Below, one piece after another: positions 24,422 to 33,235 of a DNA stretch of 56,547 bases; the first letter of the stretch is position 1, and each line of letters starts with the position of its first letter. The translations under genes and the position numbers were made by a program. Under the pieces are notes generated by a model. The model did not search any database, was not told where the DNA came from, and worked only from the letters and a program-made list of their open reading frames with translations. The DNA is from Magnetococcales bacterium (GTDB lineage: Bacteria; Pseudomonadota; Magnetococcia; Magnetococcales; JADFYX01): NCBI GenBank assembly GCA_015231305.1, contig JADGBW010000003.1, forward strand, positions 18,164 to 74,710. Reading direction: 5' to 3'.

Positions 24422-27400
24422 ATGGATCCCATCATTATAGTTGAAGATTCCACAAGCTTTGGAGCACTGCTACAAAAAACTCTTGAAGATAGCTTAGAGC
24501 AAGAGTTTGTCTGGGTTAAAAACTATACTGACGCGGTTACACTCTTAAACCAGAATAAAAGCTATTCACTTGCAATCCTTGACCTTGTGCTTCCCGATGC
24601 TACTAACGGCGAAATAGTCGATCTTTTTCTTGAGCATGGTATCCCTACCATAGTAATGAGCGGTAAATACAGTAGCTCTTTACGAGACAAACTTTTTGCA
24701 AAAGGTATTCTTGACTATTTTATTAAAGATAATATTCAGGTAATTGATGAGATAATCTATTTTATCAACCGTTTTCATGGTAACAAACAGATTAACGTCC
24801 TGGTAGTTGATGACTCAACCAGTGCTAGGCTTATGCTATGTCATTTTTTAGAAATTCACGGTTTTACTGTTTTTTCAGTTTCTAGTGGAGCAAAAGCTAT
24901 AGAGTTTTTAGCTAAGCAAGATATTCATCTTGTTATTACTGACTATCAAATGCCAGAGATGGATGGGTTTGCTCTTACCCGGAAAATACGCTCTCGTTTT
25001 TCCCGTTATGAAGTTGCAGTTATTGGGCTATCCTCTGAGGGAGAGTCTGAAGTAGAGGTACAATTTATTAAAGCTGGTGCAAATGACTATCTAACCAAGC
25101 CTTTTCAAAATGAGACACTATCTTGCCGTATATCCCAGACTGTTGAAATCATTGAAAACTACCGTGAGCAGGCAGGGTTAATACAGAGGCATCGTAGTAT
25201 TCTAGATAACGCTCTCGATGCTATTATTACTATAGACAATAATGGTGACGTAGTCAGCTTTAACCCCGCTGCTGAAACTCTTTTTGGTTTCTCAGAGGGA
25301 GCTGTTACGGGCAGAGCAATTGCTGATTTTATTATCCCACCACACTTACGGGATAAGCATAAGGAAGCTATTGAAAAATATAAACTAAATGACCAAGCAA
25401 TTCCCAACCTACAACGTAGAGCAGAGTTTCCGGGTTTGCGCGAAGATGGTAAACTAATTGACCTTGAGGTCTCCCTTATAGCTACCCCATATCAAGGAAA
25501 GTTACAGTTTACGGCTTTTTTACAAGATATTACAGACCGCAAGCAGTTGTTAAAGTCGTTGGAAGAAACCCTATCAGTAGCTGAAGAAGATAGTCGTTCT
25601 AAGAGCGAATTTATAGCCAACACTAGCCATGAAATAAGAACACCAATGAACGCCATTATCGGCTTTACCGAATTGGCATTAAAATTAGATTTATCACCCA
25701 AGCTTCGAGACTATCAACAAAAAGTAAAAAATGCTTCTCACACTCTTATGGGCCTGTTGGATGATGTACTAGATTTTTCTAAAATTGAGGCTGGGCGTTT
25801 AGAGTTGGACCCTATACCATTTGAACTTAATGATCTTTTCGATCGTTTAAGTGATCTTTTTAGCCTTCAAACTGCATACAAAAATGTAGAAGTAATTCTT
25901 AAAATACCCCCACAATTTAATAAAATTCTCATTGGTGATTCTCAACGCTTAGAGCAAGTTTTAATTAACCTAATTCGTAACTCAATAAAGTTTACTGAAA
26001 GAGGAACTATTATAGTCACCGCTGAACCTAAAGAGATACGAGAAGGCCATGTTGAAATGTTTTTTAGCGTTGAAGATTCTGGTATTGGGATAGAGCCTGA
26101 TCGTTTACCGCAACTTTTTGATGCTTTTGTGCAGGCAGATGGGTCTACAACCCGCAAATATGGCGGTACAGGTTTAGGGTTAACAATCTGCAAACGTCTT
26201 GTAGACCTTATGAACGGAAAAATTAGTGCTAAAAGCTCACCGGGTGAGGGCAGTACCTTCTTTTTTACAGTTCCTTTTGAGTGTCATCCAGGTAAAAAAG
26301 ATATACTTACAGAAGTGCCAAGTTTTCTTAAAGGTATGAGGGTTCTTATAGCTGAAGATAATCATGTAACTCGTGATATATTGCAACATATGGTTGAGTC
26401 TTTCTCTATGTTTCCAACTGTTGTTGAGTCCGGCGAAGCGGCACTTTCTGAGTGGAACGCAAACAGCAATAGCAATCATCAGTTTGGCCTTATTTTAATG
26501 GATTGGCGTTTATCAGGAATGAATGGTATTGCTACTACGAATGAAATATTTAAAACCATTAAAAAAAGCCCTAATAAAAATATTAAAATACCCAAAATAA
26601 TAATGTTAACAGCCTATGGAGATGATAATACCCGGCAGTTAGCATTAGATAGTGGAGTTAGTGCTTTTTTAAGTAAGCCAGTTACCCGTTCTCACCTTAT
26701 AGATTCTATACGTGAAAATTTTGGTGAAAAACCAGTTGGTGGTGATCAGTATGCTAAAATTTTAGCCCAAGAGGCAGAGACAACAAACAAGATAAGCGGG
26801 TCAAGTATTTTGCTGGTGGAAGACAACCCCATAAACCAGCAAGTAGCATGTGAACTTTTAGAAAGGGTAGGTCTAGATGTTGACTTGGCTAATAATGGTC
26901 AAGAAGCTCTTGATAAGCTGGAAGACAAAAAATATGACGCTGTATTAATGGATGTCCAGATGCCGATAATGGATGGACTAGATGCAACTAGACATATTCG
27001 CCAGCAGCCAAAATTTCGTACCCTTCCAATTATCGCTATGACTGCCCATGCACTGGCGGAAGATAAGAGAAAATGCAGAGCAGCAGGAATGGATGAACAT
27101 ATTGCCAAGCCAATTCGCCCAGAACGTCTTTACGCTATACTATCCCACTGGTTAGATTCTCTTAACCCTGTTAAGCCTAGTAGCGAAAATGATAGCTATT
27201 ACATTCAATTTCCAGATATCCAAGGTATTAATATTAATGATGGCTTGGGTAGGGTAATGGGTAATAGGAAGTTATACCTAAAACTTTTACACCGTTTTAT
27301 GGAAGATCATGTTAACGATGTAAATAATGTAGAACAAGCATTAGATGATTGTAACTATGAAAAAGCTGCAAGCTTAGTCCACAGCATAAAAGGGGTGGCG

Positions 27401-27859
27401 AGCAACATTGGAGCGAAAAATTTACAACATAAAACCGAAGTACTCGAAAAAACTATTAAAGAGAGAGTCTATAAAGCTATCTCCCAAGCATTTGGGTTGT
27501 TTGCAGAGGCTCATAATGACCTATTGCTTGCTATGCAACCGTTGGGCGCAATAGAAGTGGAGCCAAATAAAGAAGAAGAATTTGCAAATGAAGCAGTTAT
27601 TGAAAATGGGGATATAGATATTAACAAAGTTGCAACTTTGTGCCGAGAATTGATTATGTTGTTCGAGGATAACAGTGTAGAGACAGAATTTTTATTAAAT
27701 GAGCTATCAGATGAATTAGCAACAAGCAAAGAGTCTCGTAGCATGAAAAAATTGGTAGAAAAAGTTGATCAGTATGAATTTGATGTAGCTATTGAAATTG
27801 TAAATTCAATAACTAACAGCCTTAAAATACCTCTACAAGAGAGTGTGTCTAATGGCTGA
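24422..27859 (+). CDS. soluble hybrid histidine kinase, REC-REC-PAS-HK-REC-REC-Hpt
   Basis: Cytoplasmic multi-domain phosphorelay protein of 1145 residues without membrane helices. Order: receiver 1 (Asp54), receiver 2 (Asp174), PAS about 255-385, HisKA with SHEIRTP (His403), HATPase with N, G1 (DSGIGI) and G2 (GGTGLGL) boxes, receiver 3 (Asp694), receiver 4 (Asp844), and Hpt with HSIKG (His987). Two N-terminal receivers imply it is itself switched by other kinases. Its end overlaps the start of the next gene by 8 bases, so the two are co-translated and the receiver of the next protein is the most likely output. Confidence 0.93.
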   Translation: MDPIIIVEDSTSFGALLQKTLEDSLEQEFVWVKNYTDAVTLLNQNKSYSLAILDLVLPDATNGEIVDLFLEHGIPTIVMSGKYSSSLRDKLFAKGILDYFIKDNIQVIDEIIYFINRFHGNKQINVLVVDDSTSARLMLCHFLEIHGFTVFSVSSGAKAIEFLAKQDIHLVITDYQMPEMDGFALTRKIRSRFSRYEVAVIGLSSEGESEVEVQFIKAGANDYLTKPFQNETLSCRISQTVEIIENYREQAGLIQRHRSILDNALDAIITIDNNGDVVSFNPAAETLFGFSEGAVTGRAIADFIIPPHLRDKHKEAIEKYKLNDQAIPNLQRRAEFPGLREDGKLIDLEVSLIATPYQGKLQFTAFLQDITDRKQLLKSLEETLSVAEEDSRSKSEFIANTSHEIRTPMNAIIGFTELALKLDLSPKLRDYQQKVKNASHTLMGLLDDVLDFSKIEAGRLELDPIPFELNDLFDRLSDLFSLQTAYKNVEVILKIPPQFNKILIGDSQRLEQVLINLIRNSIKFTERGTIIVTAEPKEIREGHVEMFFSVEDSGIGIEPDRLPQLFDAFVQADGSTTRKYGGTGLGLTICKRLVDLMNGKISAKSSPGEGSTFFFTVPFECHPGKKDILTEVPSFLKGMRVLIAEDNHVTRDILQHMVESFSMFPTVVESGEAALSEWNANSNSNHQFGLILMDWRLSGMNGIATTNEIFKTIKKSPNKNIKIPKIIMLTAYGDDNTRQLALDSGVSAFLSKPVTRSHLIDSIRENFGEKPVGGDQYAKILAQEAETTNKISGSSILLVEDNPINQQVACELLERVGLDVDLANNGQEALDKLEDKKYDAVLMDVQMPIMDGLDATRHIRQQPKFRTLPIIAMTAHALAEDKRKCRAAGMDEHIAKPIRPERLYAILSHWLDSLNPVKPSSENDSYYIQFPDIQGININDGLGRVMGNRKLYLKLLHRFMEDHVNDVNNVEQALDDCNYEKAASLVHSIKGVASNIGAKNLQHKTEVLEKTIKERVYKAISQAFGLFAEAHNDLLLAMQPLGAIEVEPNKEEEFANEAVIENGDIDINKVATLCRELIMLFEDNSVETEFLLNELSDELATSKESRSMKKLVEKVDQYEFDVAIEIVNSITNSLKIPLQESVSNG

Positions 27860-30548
27860 GTTACTACAAAAATCTCGTATTTTAATTGTTGACGATCAAA
27901 AGACTAATATTGATATCTTAAAAGATATTTTGGCAGATTATGACCGTAGAATAGCCCTAAATGGCAAGCAAGCTCTTAAAATAGCTAATTCAGACTCTCC
28001 ACCAGACCTAATTCTTCTAGATATCATGATGCCTGGTATGGACGGCTATGAGGTTTGTAAACGGCTTAAAGAAGATAAAAAAACCCAAGATATTGCCATA
28101 ATTTTTGTAACAGCAAAAAAAGAGGCGATGGATGAAAAAATGGGGTTTGACCTAGGAGCAGTCGATTATGTTACCAAACCTTTCAACCCGGCAATTATTA
28201 AACGCCGAGTGCAAACCCAGCTAGAATTAAAACAGCATCGAGATAACTTACAAGCTCTTGTTAATGAAAAAACTGAGCAGTTATCGCAAAAAGTTGAGGC
28301 TCTAGAACACACCGAGATAGCACTTAGAGACTCCATGCAAAATCTTTTAGTTTCTCGAGTGGCAAATGGGGTGTTTTGGCTGCAAATACCAGAGGTAGAA
28401 ATGTACATACTGTGTGGTTGCCCAGGTGAGGTGGTAAAACATCTCATGCGTAAGGGTTTTATAAACACAGTTGAGAAAGATGGCGTTGTCTTTGAAAATG
28501 GCCCTAACGTAATCTTGCTGTCTGACCTATTGGTACAAAATGGTGATTTTGCAAATTTGTCTGAATTTCCCGTTCTACAAATGCTCTACAGACAAGGGAT
28601 GATATTACCAGGACATCCAAATAATAATGGTTCTAAGCCAATGTTAATTGGCTCATCAACTCAGGTGCAAGCCCAGATGGAATATATTCATCGTGGGAAA
28701 CATGGCTTAGTTTCCAAAGAAGAGTTTATGGCGTGTGGTATTGATGAGGTTACCGCGCAAAATATGATGAATATAAAATTAAAATTTACCTTTGGCCCAA
28801 TTCAACCACCCCAGAGCCTACTTGATACTTTGGTAATTGACGAAAAAGCTGTAGAAATTCGAGATGGTGTAACAGTTGCTCGTATTGGTGTTAATCGTTT
28901 TCAATTTTCTTATCGTGGTAACTCAACCAAGGTTGACCTAAACCTGCCTGAAAATATCGATTATGAGCCAGCTTATATGTTGGGATACCACCACTTTAAC
29001 AGACAATTTTTTTCGGTTTTACATACTGGAGAGGGTGATGGTTGGGACATAAACCGCCGTAGTATGAGCAGCATAATTACTCATAACGGTCGTATTTATC
29101 TAATTGATGCTGGCCCAGGTATTTTTCAGGCTTTAACAGCATTGGGTATTAATATTTCTGAAGTAGAAGGTATTTTTCATACCCACGGTCATGATGATCA
29201 TTTTGCTGGCTTACCAGCACTTATCCACTCAGACCATAGACTAAAATATTTTGCCACAACACCTGTACGTGTCGCTGTTGCAAAAAAATTCACAGCTTTA
29301 ATGTCTTTAAAAGAGGAAAAGTTTGGGCAGTTTTTTGATATTTGTGATTTGAATTACGACATTTGGAACAACTGCCAGGGGTTAGAGGTGATGCCAATTT
29401 ATTCTCCGCATCCAACTGAAACCACACTATTAAAATTTCGGGTTAAAGATAAAGAAGCCTATAAGAGTTATGCCCATTGGGCCGACTTATCATCATTTAA
29501 AGTTTTAGATCAAATGGTTGGTGACGGTATAGGTGATGTTCCTGTTGAATTTATGGAAAAAGTTAAACAAGATTACTTGCAACCAGCAGACCTAAAAAAA
29601 GTAGATATAGGTGGTGGGCAGATACATGGTTTGGCAGAAGATTTTATAGGTGATAATTCAAACTCGTTAATTCTATCTCACTGTGAAAGAGATTTAACAA
29701 TCAAAGAGAAAGAAATTGGGTCTGATACATATTTTGGTGCTATGGATGTTTTAATACCTGGGAACTACAGTGATTTTCAGCAGCAGGCAACCGATTTTCT
29801 TGAAAAATTTTTTAAAGGTGTTGAGGCTAGTCAAATAGTTTCACTTATTGATGGTTGCCCAATTGTAGAATTTAAAGCTGGAACCCTAATTTATCGTTTT
29901 AATCATGATAATACCCAATATGTATACATGATATTAACTGGAACAGTTACCTATCTGGACTCCTCTTCTGGCATAAGTAATAATCTATCTTTTGGCTCTT
30001 TTATTGGTGTTCACAATCTATTTAACCAGCAACCCATGTTGATAGGGGCTTTTAGAGCATCTTCCCACTGCACTATTTTACGTTTTTCAACCCAAACCCT
30101 ACTTGAGTTTCTAGAGAAAAATGATCTTTTAAACTACATGTCAGAAACTCTTGAGAAGACGTGGTTTTTAAGAAAAACGTGGTTGTTTGGTGAGCAGACC
30201 ACCTTTTTATCATTAGGGGCTATTGTTCAGACAATTAAAAAAGTATCTCATGATGCTGGGTCAGAAATTATAGTTGGCAATGAAGCCAAAATTTGGTTGG
30301 TCAAAGATGGCGAGGTAGATATATGTTCTCCCCAAGGAGAGATATTAGAGAGAGTGCAAGCTGGTAGCTTTTTTGGTGAGCATAACTATTTTTCCAATGC
30401 AGAAAATCCATTGGTATTTAAAGCAAAACAGTATGTCGAATTGTATATAATAGATTTAGAAAATTATCTGGATATTCCAATTGTTCATTGGAAAATGTTG
30501 GAGATATTTGAAAAACGCAAAAAGTTTACTGCTATGTTACACCAATAA
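27852..30548 (+). CDS. receiver / metallo-beta-lactamase / double CNB-like domain protein
   Basis: An 898-residue cytoplasmic protein. Receiver 1-120 with Asp57; coiled coil about 120-160; unassigned region 160-370; MBL fold about 370-650; then two cyclic-nucleotide-binding-like domains, about 660-765 and 785-890. The MBL metal ligands are all visible: His445-x-His447-x-Asp449-His450, His520, Asp545 (or nearby His542), and His610. The CNB-like parts show GSFIGVHNLF and GSFFGEHNYF, but the phosphate-binding Arg is not obvious in either. The domain set recalls class II phosphodiesterases such as Dictyostelium GbpA/GbpB. Start chosen at ATG 27852, overlapping the kinase gene; hydrolysis of a cyclic nucleotide is inference. 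Confidence 0.82.
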   Translation: MAELLQKSRILIVDDQKTNIDILKDILADYDRRIALNGKQALKIANSDSPPDLILLDIMMPGMDGYEVCKRLKEDKKTQDIAIIFVTAKKEAMDEKMGFDLGAVDYVTKPFNPAIIKRRVQTQLELKQHRDNLQALVNEKTEQLSQKVEALEHTEIALRDSMQNLLVSRVANGVFWLQIPEVEMYILCGCPGEVVKHLMRKGFINTVEKDGVVFENGPNVILLSDLLVQNGDFANLSEFPVLQMLYRQGMILPGHPNNNGSKPMLIGSSTQVQAQMEYIHRGKHGLVSKEEFMACGIDEVTAQNMMNIKLKFTFGPIQPPQSLLDTLVIDEKAVEIRDGVTVARIGVNRFQFSYRGNSTKVDLNLPENIDYEPAYMLGYHHFNRQFFSVLHTGEGDGWDINRRSMSSIITHNGRIYLIDAGPGIFQALTALGINISEVEGIFHTHGHDDHFAGLPALIHSDHRLKYFATTPVRVAVAKKFTALMSLKEEKFGQFFDICDLNYDIWNNCQGLEVMPIYSPHPTETTLLKFRVKDKEAYKSYAHWADLSSFKVLDQMVGDGIGDVPVEFMEKVKQDYLQPADLKKVDIGGGQIHGLAEDFIGDNSNSLILSHCERDLTIKEKEIGSDTYFGAMDVLIPGNYSDFQQQATDFLEKFFKGVEASQIVSLIDGCPIVEFKAGTLIYRFNHDNTQYVYMILTGTVTYLDSSSGISNNLSFGSFIGVHNLFNQQPMLIGAFRASSHCTILRFSTQTLLEFLEKNDLLNYMSETLEKTWFLRKTWLFGEQTTFLSLGAIVQTIKKVSHDAGSEIIVGNEAKIWLVKDGEVDICSPQGEILERVQAGSFFGEHNYFSNAENPLVFKAKQYVELYIIDLENYLDIPIVHWKMLEIFEKRKKFTAMLHQ

Positions 30549-30557
30549 TAAACCCTC

Positions 30558-30734
30558 AACTGCCGTTTCTAGGTTTAAGCGCAACGTCATTCTCGCAGGG
30601 GAGGATAGTTAAGGTTTATAACCATCTTATCTCAACAAATTATCCCATGCGCGAGAATGACGTAGTTTTAACCATAAAACGTGTATAACGACTTCATTTA
30701 AAAACTATAGACAATAATCCTAGAAACGGCAGTT
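30558..30734. repeat. composite palindromic repeat, copy B module 1
   Basis: Bounded by a perfect 16-base inverted repeat, AACTGCCGTTTCTAGG (30558-30573) and CCTAGAAACGGCAGTT (30719-30734). Inside, GTCATTCTCGC and GCGAGAATGAC form a second, imperfect pair. It starts 10 bases after the MBL-protein stop. Its right arm is also the left end of module 2. Confidence 0.75.
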
Positions 30735-30881
30735 GTAAACACGCACCTATCGCATCCTATTGATTCACCTAGCATATCATGGGAAAGTCTTATCACCAAT
30801 AAGGTGACCGCGATTTCCCCTGATACACCAGATAAATCAATAGATTACACTATGTACGCACTTCCACTGCCGTTTTTAGGA
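30718..30881. repeat. 164-bp nested-stem element, copy 1 (MITE-like)
   Basis: Terminal inverted repeats TCCTAGAAACGGCAGT (30718-30733) and its complement at 30866-30881 match 15 of 16. Three stems nest inside: 30757-30765 with 30835-30843 (9 bp), 30776-30786 with 30814-30824 (10 of 11), and 30793-30797 with 30803-30807. About 90 percent identical to 44141-44305. No coding capacity. Confidence 0.85.
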
Positions 30882-30885
30882 TAAT

Positions 30886-31013
30886 AATTTCACATCATTC
30901 CCGTGCAGGCGGGAATCTAGGCCAGCAAAACTAGGATCACCGTATTCCCGCCTGCGCGAGAATGACGATATGTTGGTCTTTTTTAGTGCCTGTTTTTAGT
31001 TTGAAATCACTAT
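30886..31013. repeat. composite palindromic repeat, copy B module 3
   Basis: Arms TCATTCCCGTGCAGGCGGGAAT (30895-30916, read as two halves TCATTCCCGTG and CAGGCGGGAAT) and 30944-30965 pair at 20 of 22 positions around a 27-base centre. The core ATTCCCGCCTGCG...GAATGACG resembles dRS3/REP-like palindromes of many proteobacteria. Confidence 0.75.
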
Positions 31014-31031
31014 AGTTTAATAGTAGTTGCA

Positions 31032-31253
31032 CTATAATATATTATTCTTGCTTAGAGCTGCTGAAGAAAAACTAACCTTGAAAGCATCACTCTGTCCGCC
31101 ATGAACAATATTATTTTCCCGGACAATTTTTTCGTTCACAGTAGGTGTTGTTGGTTCAGCTGAACTAGATGCTTTTTGCACACCTTTTGAGGCTTGGTTA
31201 CTCATAAAGCTGATTACTTGGTTCATTGACTCGCCGATTGCTGATACGCCCAT
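31032..31253 (-). CDS. hypothetical 73-residue protein at the end of the che cluster
   Basis: Not recognised with certainty. It is a Ser/Ala-rich, soluble 73-residue protein; the N-terminal 25 residues are amphipathic (alternating Val/Ile/Met with Gln/Asn/Ser), the rest polar and probably unordered, ending in VSFSSAALSK. AAGGA lies 8 bases before the ATG, which supports expression. It is 308 bases downstream of cheB on the same strand. A flagellar or motility accessory role would fit the context and the YjfB-like size but is inference. Confidence 0.55.
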   Translation of the reverse strand: MGVSAIGESMNQVISFMSNQASKGVQKASSSAEPTTPTVNEKIVRENNIVHGGQSDAFKVSFSSAALSKNNIL

Positions 31254-31561
31254 GTCTTAAGTCCTTGTTTAATAAAAGAGTTAAATAATCTTATAAATGA
31301 CTCAATTATTAAAGAGCCACTAGATCTATTGATGGTTTAAAGCAATTGCGAGGCCAAACATGTTTTTGCAATAAAAACAACACGATAAGAGGTATGTGAA
31401 TGAAGGGTCGTCAAAAAGTACTAATAATTTCAAGAGCTAAGAGCTGTTAATGAAAATTTAGAATTGACACATAAGTATTTATTAGCAGATTAAATCAGGA
31501 TTTAGAACTTGGTAAAGTGTTGTAACAACAGTAAAAGCTAGGCTAAATACTGTTTTTAGGT
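31254..31561. other. non-coding gap after cheB
   Basis: AT-rich and without a convincing gene. The only structure I notice is ACTGTTTTTAGGTTTAAG at its right end, next to the cheB stop, which resembles the outer end of the nearby palindromic repeats (compare 30560-30580). It could be a remnant. Confidence 0.4.
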
Positions 31562-32665
31562 TTAAGAGCAGAGGTTTAGAGCAGTGTCGGCTATTTGTTC
31601 TAATGGCTTTATTATATCAACTCCCCCAATTTTTATGGCTTCTTTGGGCATACCAAAAACTATGCAGCTTTGTTCATCTTGGGCGATATTAATAGCACCA
31701 GCATCTCGCATCTCTTTAATACCACGAGCACCATCATCACCCATTCCTGTCATGATAATACCAACACAATTTTTTCCACCATAACGGGCAGCAGAACGAA
31801 ATAGTACATCTACTGATGGACGGTGGCGACTAACTAGTGGTCCGTCTTTTACATCTACAAAATAACGTGATCCACTGCGTTTTAGTAGAGTATGTTTATT
31901 GCCAGGGGCAATTAATACTTGGCCTTGCACTACTGAGTCATTACTTACAGCTTCTTTAACATTAACCCTACATAGGTTGTTTAAACGCTCTGCAAAAGCT
32001 TTGGTAAAAGCTTCGGGCATATGTTGAACAATAACAATTCCTGGTGCATTTTGAGGCAGGGCTTCTAAAAAAATACGCAGTGCCTCTGTACCTCCTGTTG
32101 AAGCACCCACCAAAATAATTTTTTGGGTGGTTTTTGTAACTGTCTGGTTGTTAAGTGTTGGGGCAGCAAGAACAGCATCTGCTGTAAGTTTAGCTGCAAC
32201 TTTGTTTGATATGCGAATAGCATTGTTATTCTTATAAGAAAGCTTTTTTACGTTGGATAAAGCAGCAGCTTTTACAGCATCGCAAATCCTAATTCGTGAC
32301 TCTTCTAAAAATTGTTTGGTTCCTATTTTTGGTTTGGTAATTATTTCAACTGCGCCGTATTCTAATGCCATTAGGGCAGTGTCAGAACCTGCTGTTGTAA
32401 GGGTTGAACACATAACTACAGGTATGGGATGTTGAGTCATAATTTTTTGTAAAAATGTAATTCCATCCATGCGAGGCATCTCTACATCTAATGTGATGAC
32501 ATCTGGAACCATCATTTTAATTTTTGTAGCAGCTATAAAGGGATCTTGGGCTAGGCCCATAACTTCTATTGCAGGGTCGGACTCTAATATTGTTTTCATG
32601 GTCTGGCGTACAACGGCTGAATCATCAACAATCAGCACCTTAATTTTTTTCTTCTGCTTCCCCAT
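31562..32665 (-). CDS. cheB: CheB, chemoreceptor methylesterase/deamidase
   Basis: Response regulator of 367 residues with a receiver domain (Asp60 in DVITLD) and a C-terminal methylesterase domain. The catalytic residues are visible: Ser189 in GASTGG, His215 in VQHMP, and Asp in MTGMGDDG near 310. A basic linker (about 135-180) joins them. It removes methyl groups from the MCP, giving adaptation, after phosphorylation by CheA. It follows cheW with an 80-base gap; the start ATG 32665 has only a weak ribosome site. Confidence 0.95.
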   Translation of the reverse strand: MGKQKKKIKVLIVDDSAVVRQTMKTILESDPAIEVMGLAQDPFIAATKIKMMVPDVITLDVEMPRMDGITFLQKIMTQHPIPVVMCSTLTTAGSDTALMALEYGAVEIITKPKIGTKQFLEESRIRICDAVKAAALSNVKKLSYKNNNAIRISNKVAAKLTADAVLAAPTLNNQTVTKTTQKIILVGASTGGTEALRIFLEALPQNAPGIVIVQHMPEAFTKAFAERLNNLCRVNVKEAVSNDSVVQGQVLIAPGNKHTLLKRSGSRYFVDVKDGPLVSRHRPSVDVLFRSAARYGGKNCVGIIMTGMGDDGARGIKEMRDAGAINIAQDEQSCIVFGMPKEAIKIGGVDIIKPLEQIADTALNLCS

Positions 32666-32745
32666 AACTCAACTAAAACCTTGGCTTAATCTATCTTGTT
32701 TCATACTCAAAAGCATCAAAACACTTAACGGTGTTATTAAGAATA

Positions 32746-33234
32746 TCAGGCAGCATCTTCTTGCATGGTAGTTGATAGTTCTTCTGCTGATAGTATTTTA
32801 TCAACGTTTAAAATCATAATAATGTTTGCACCATGTTTGCCTACACCAACAAGAAAATCACTCGGCAATCTTGTGCCAAGTTTAGGTGGGTTATCTACCT
32901 GATCACCCTCTAACTTTATCACCTCTTGTACTGAATCTGCAATAATCCCCATTATGGTGATACCATCTTCAATTGCAATTTCTAAAATGATAATACAGGT
33001 GTTAACACTGTTTTCACCAATTGGCATGTTAAATTTTTCTCGTAAATCAACAACAGGCACAACACTGCCTCGCAAGTTAATTACCCCGCGCATAAATGCT
33101 GGAGTACGAGGAATTGTAGTGATTTTAGTAAACTCGATAATCTCACGGATTTTAGAGATATCTATAGCAAATAGTTCTTCATCGAGAAAGAATGTTAAAA
33201 GTTGGCTTGAATTTTCTATGCTTTCAACGTCCAT
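32746..33234 (-). CDS. cheW: CheW coupling protein
   Basis: A 162-residue CheW-domain protein: LTFFLDEELFAIDISKIREI, RTPAFMRGVINLRGSVVPVVDLR and ADSVQEV segments are all present. It connects CheA to the MCP. I chose ATG 33234 because GAGGAAAA precedes it; an in-frame TTG further up (33249) would overlap the cheA end with no better ribosome site. It follows cheA immediately. Confidence 0.95.
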   Translation of the reverse strand: MDVESIENSSQLLTFFLDEELFAIDISKIREIIEFTKITTIPRTPAFMRGVINLRGSVVPVVDLREKFNMPIGENSVNTCIIILEIAIEDGITIMGIIADSVQEVIKLEGDQVDNPPKLGTRLPSDFLVGVGKHGANIIMILNVDKILSAEELSTTMQEDAA

Positions 33235-33235
33235 T

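Noticed and set aside
30558-31013. CRISPR array
   Set aside because: The repeats are palindromic modules in alternating orientation, without regular unique spacers, and no cas genes are near.
31547-31566. Further repeat end beside cheB
   Set aside because: The similarity to the repeat boundary is limited to about 17 bases with several mismatches; may be chance in AT-rich DNA.
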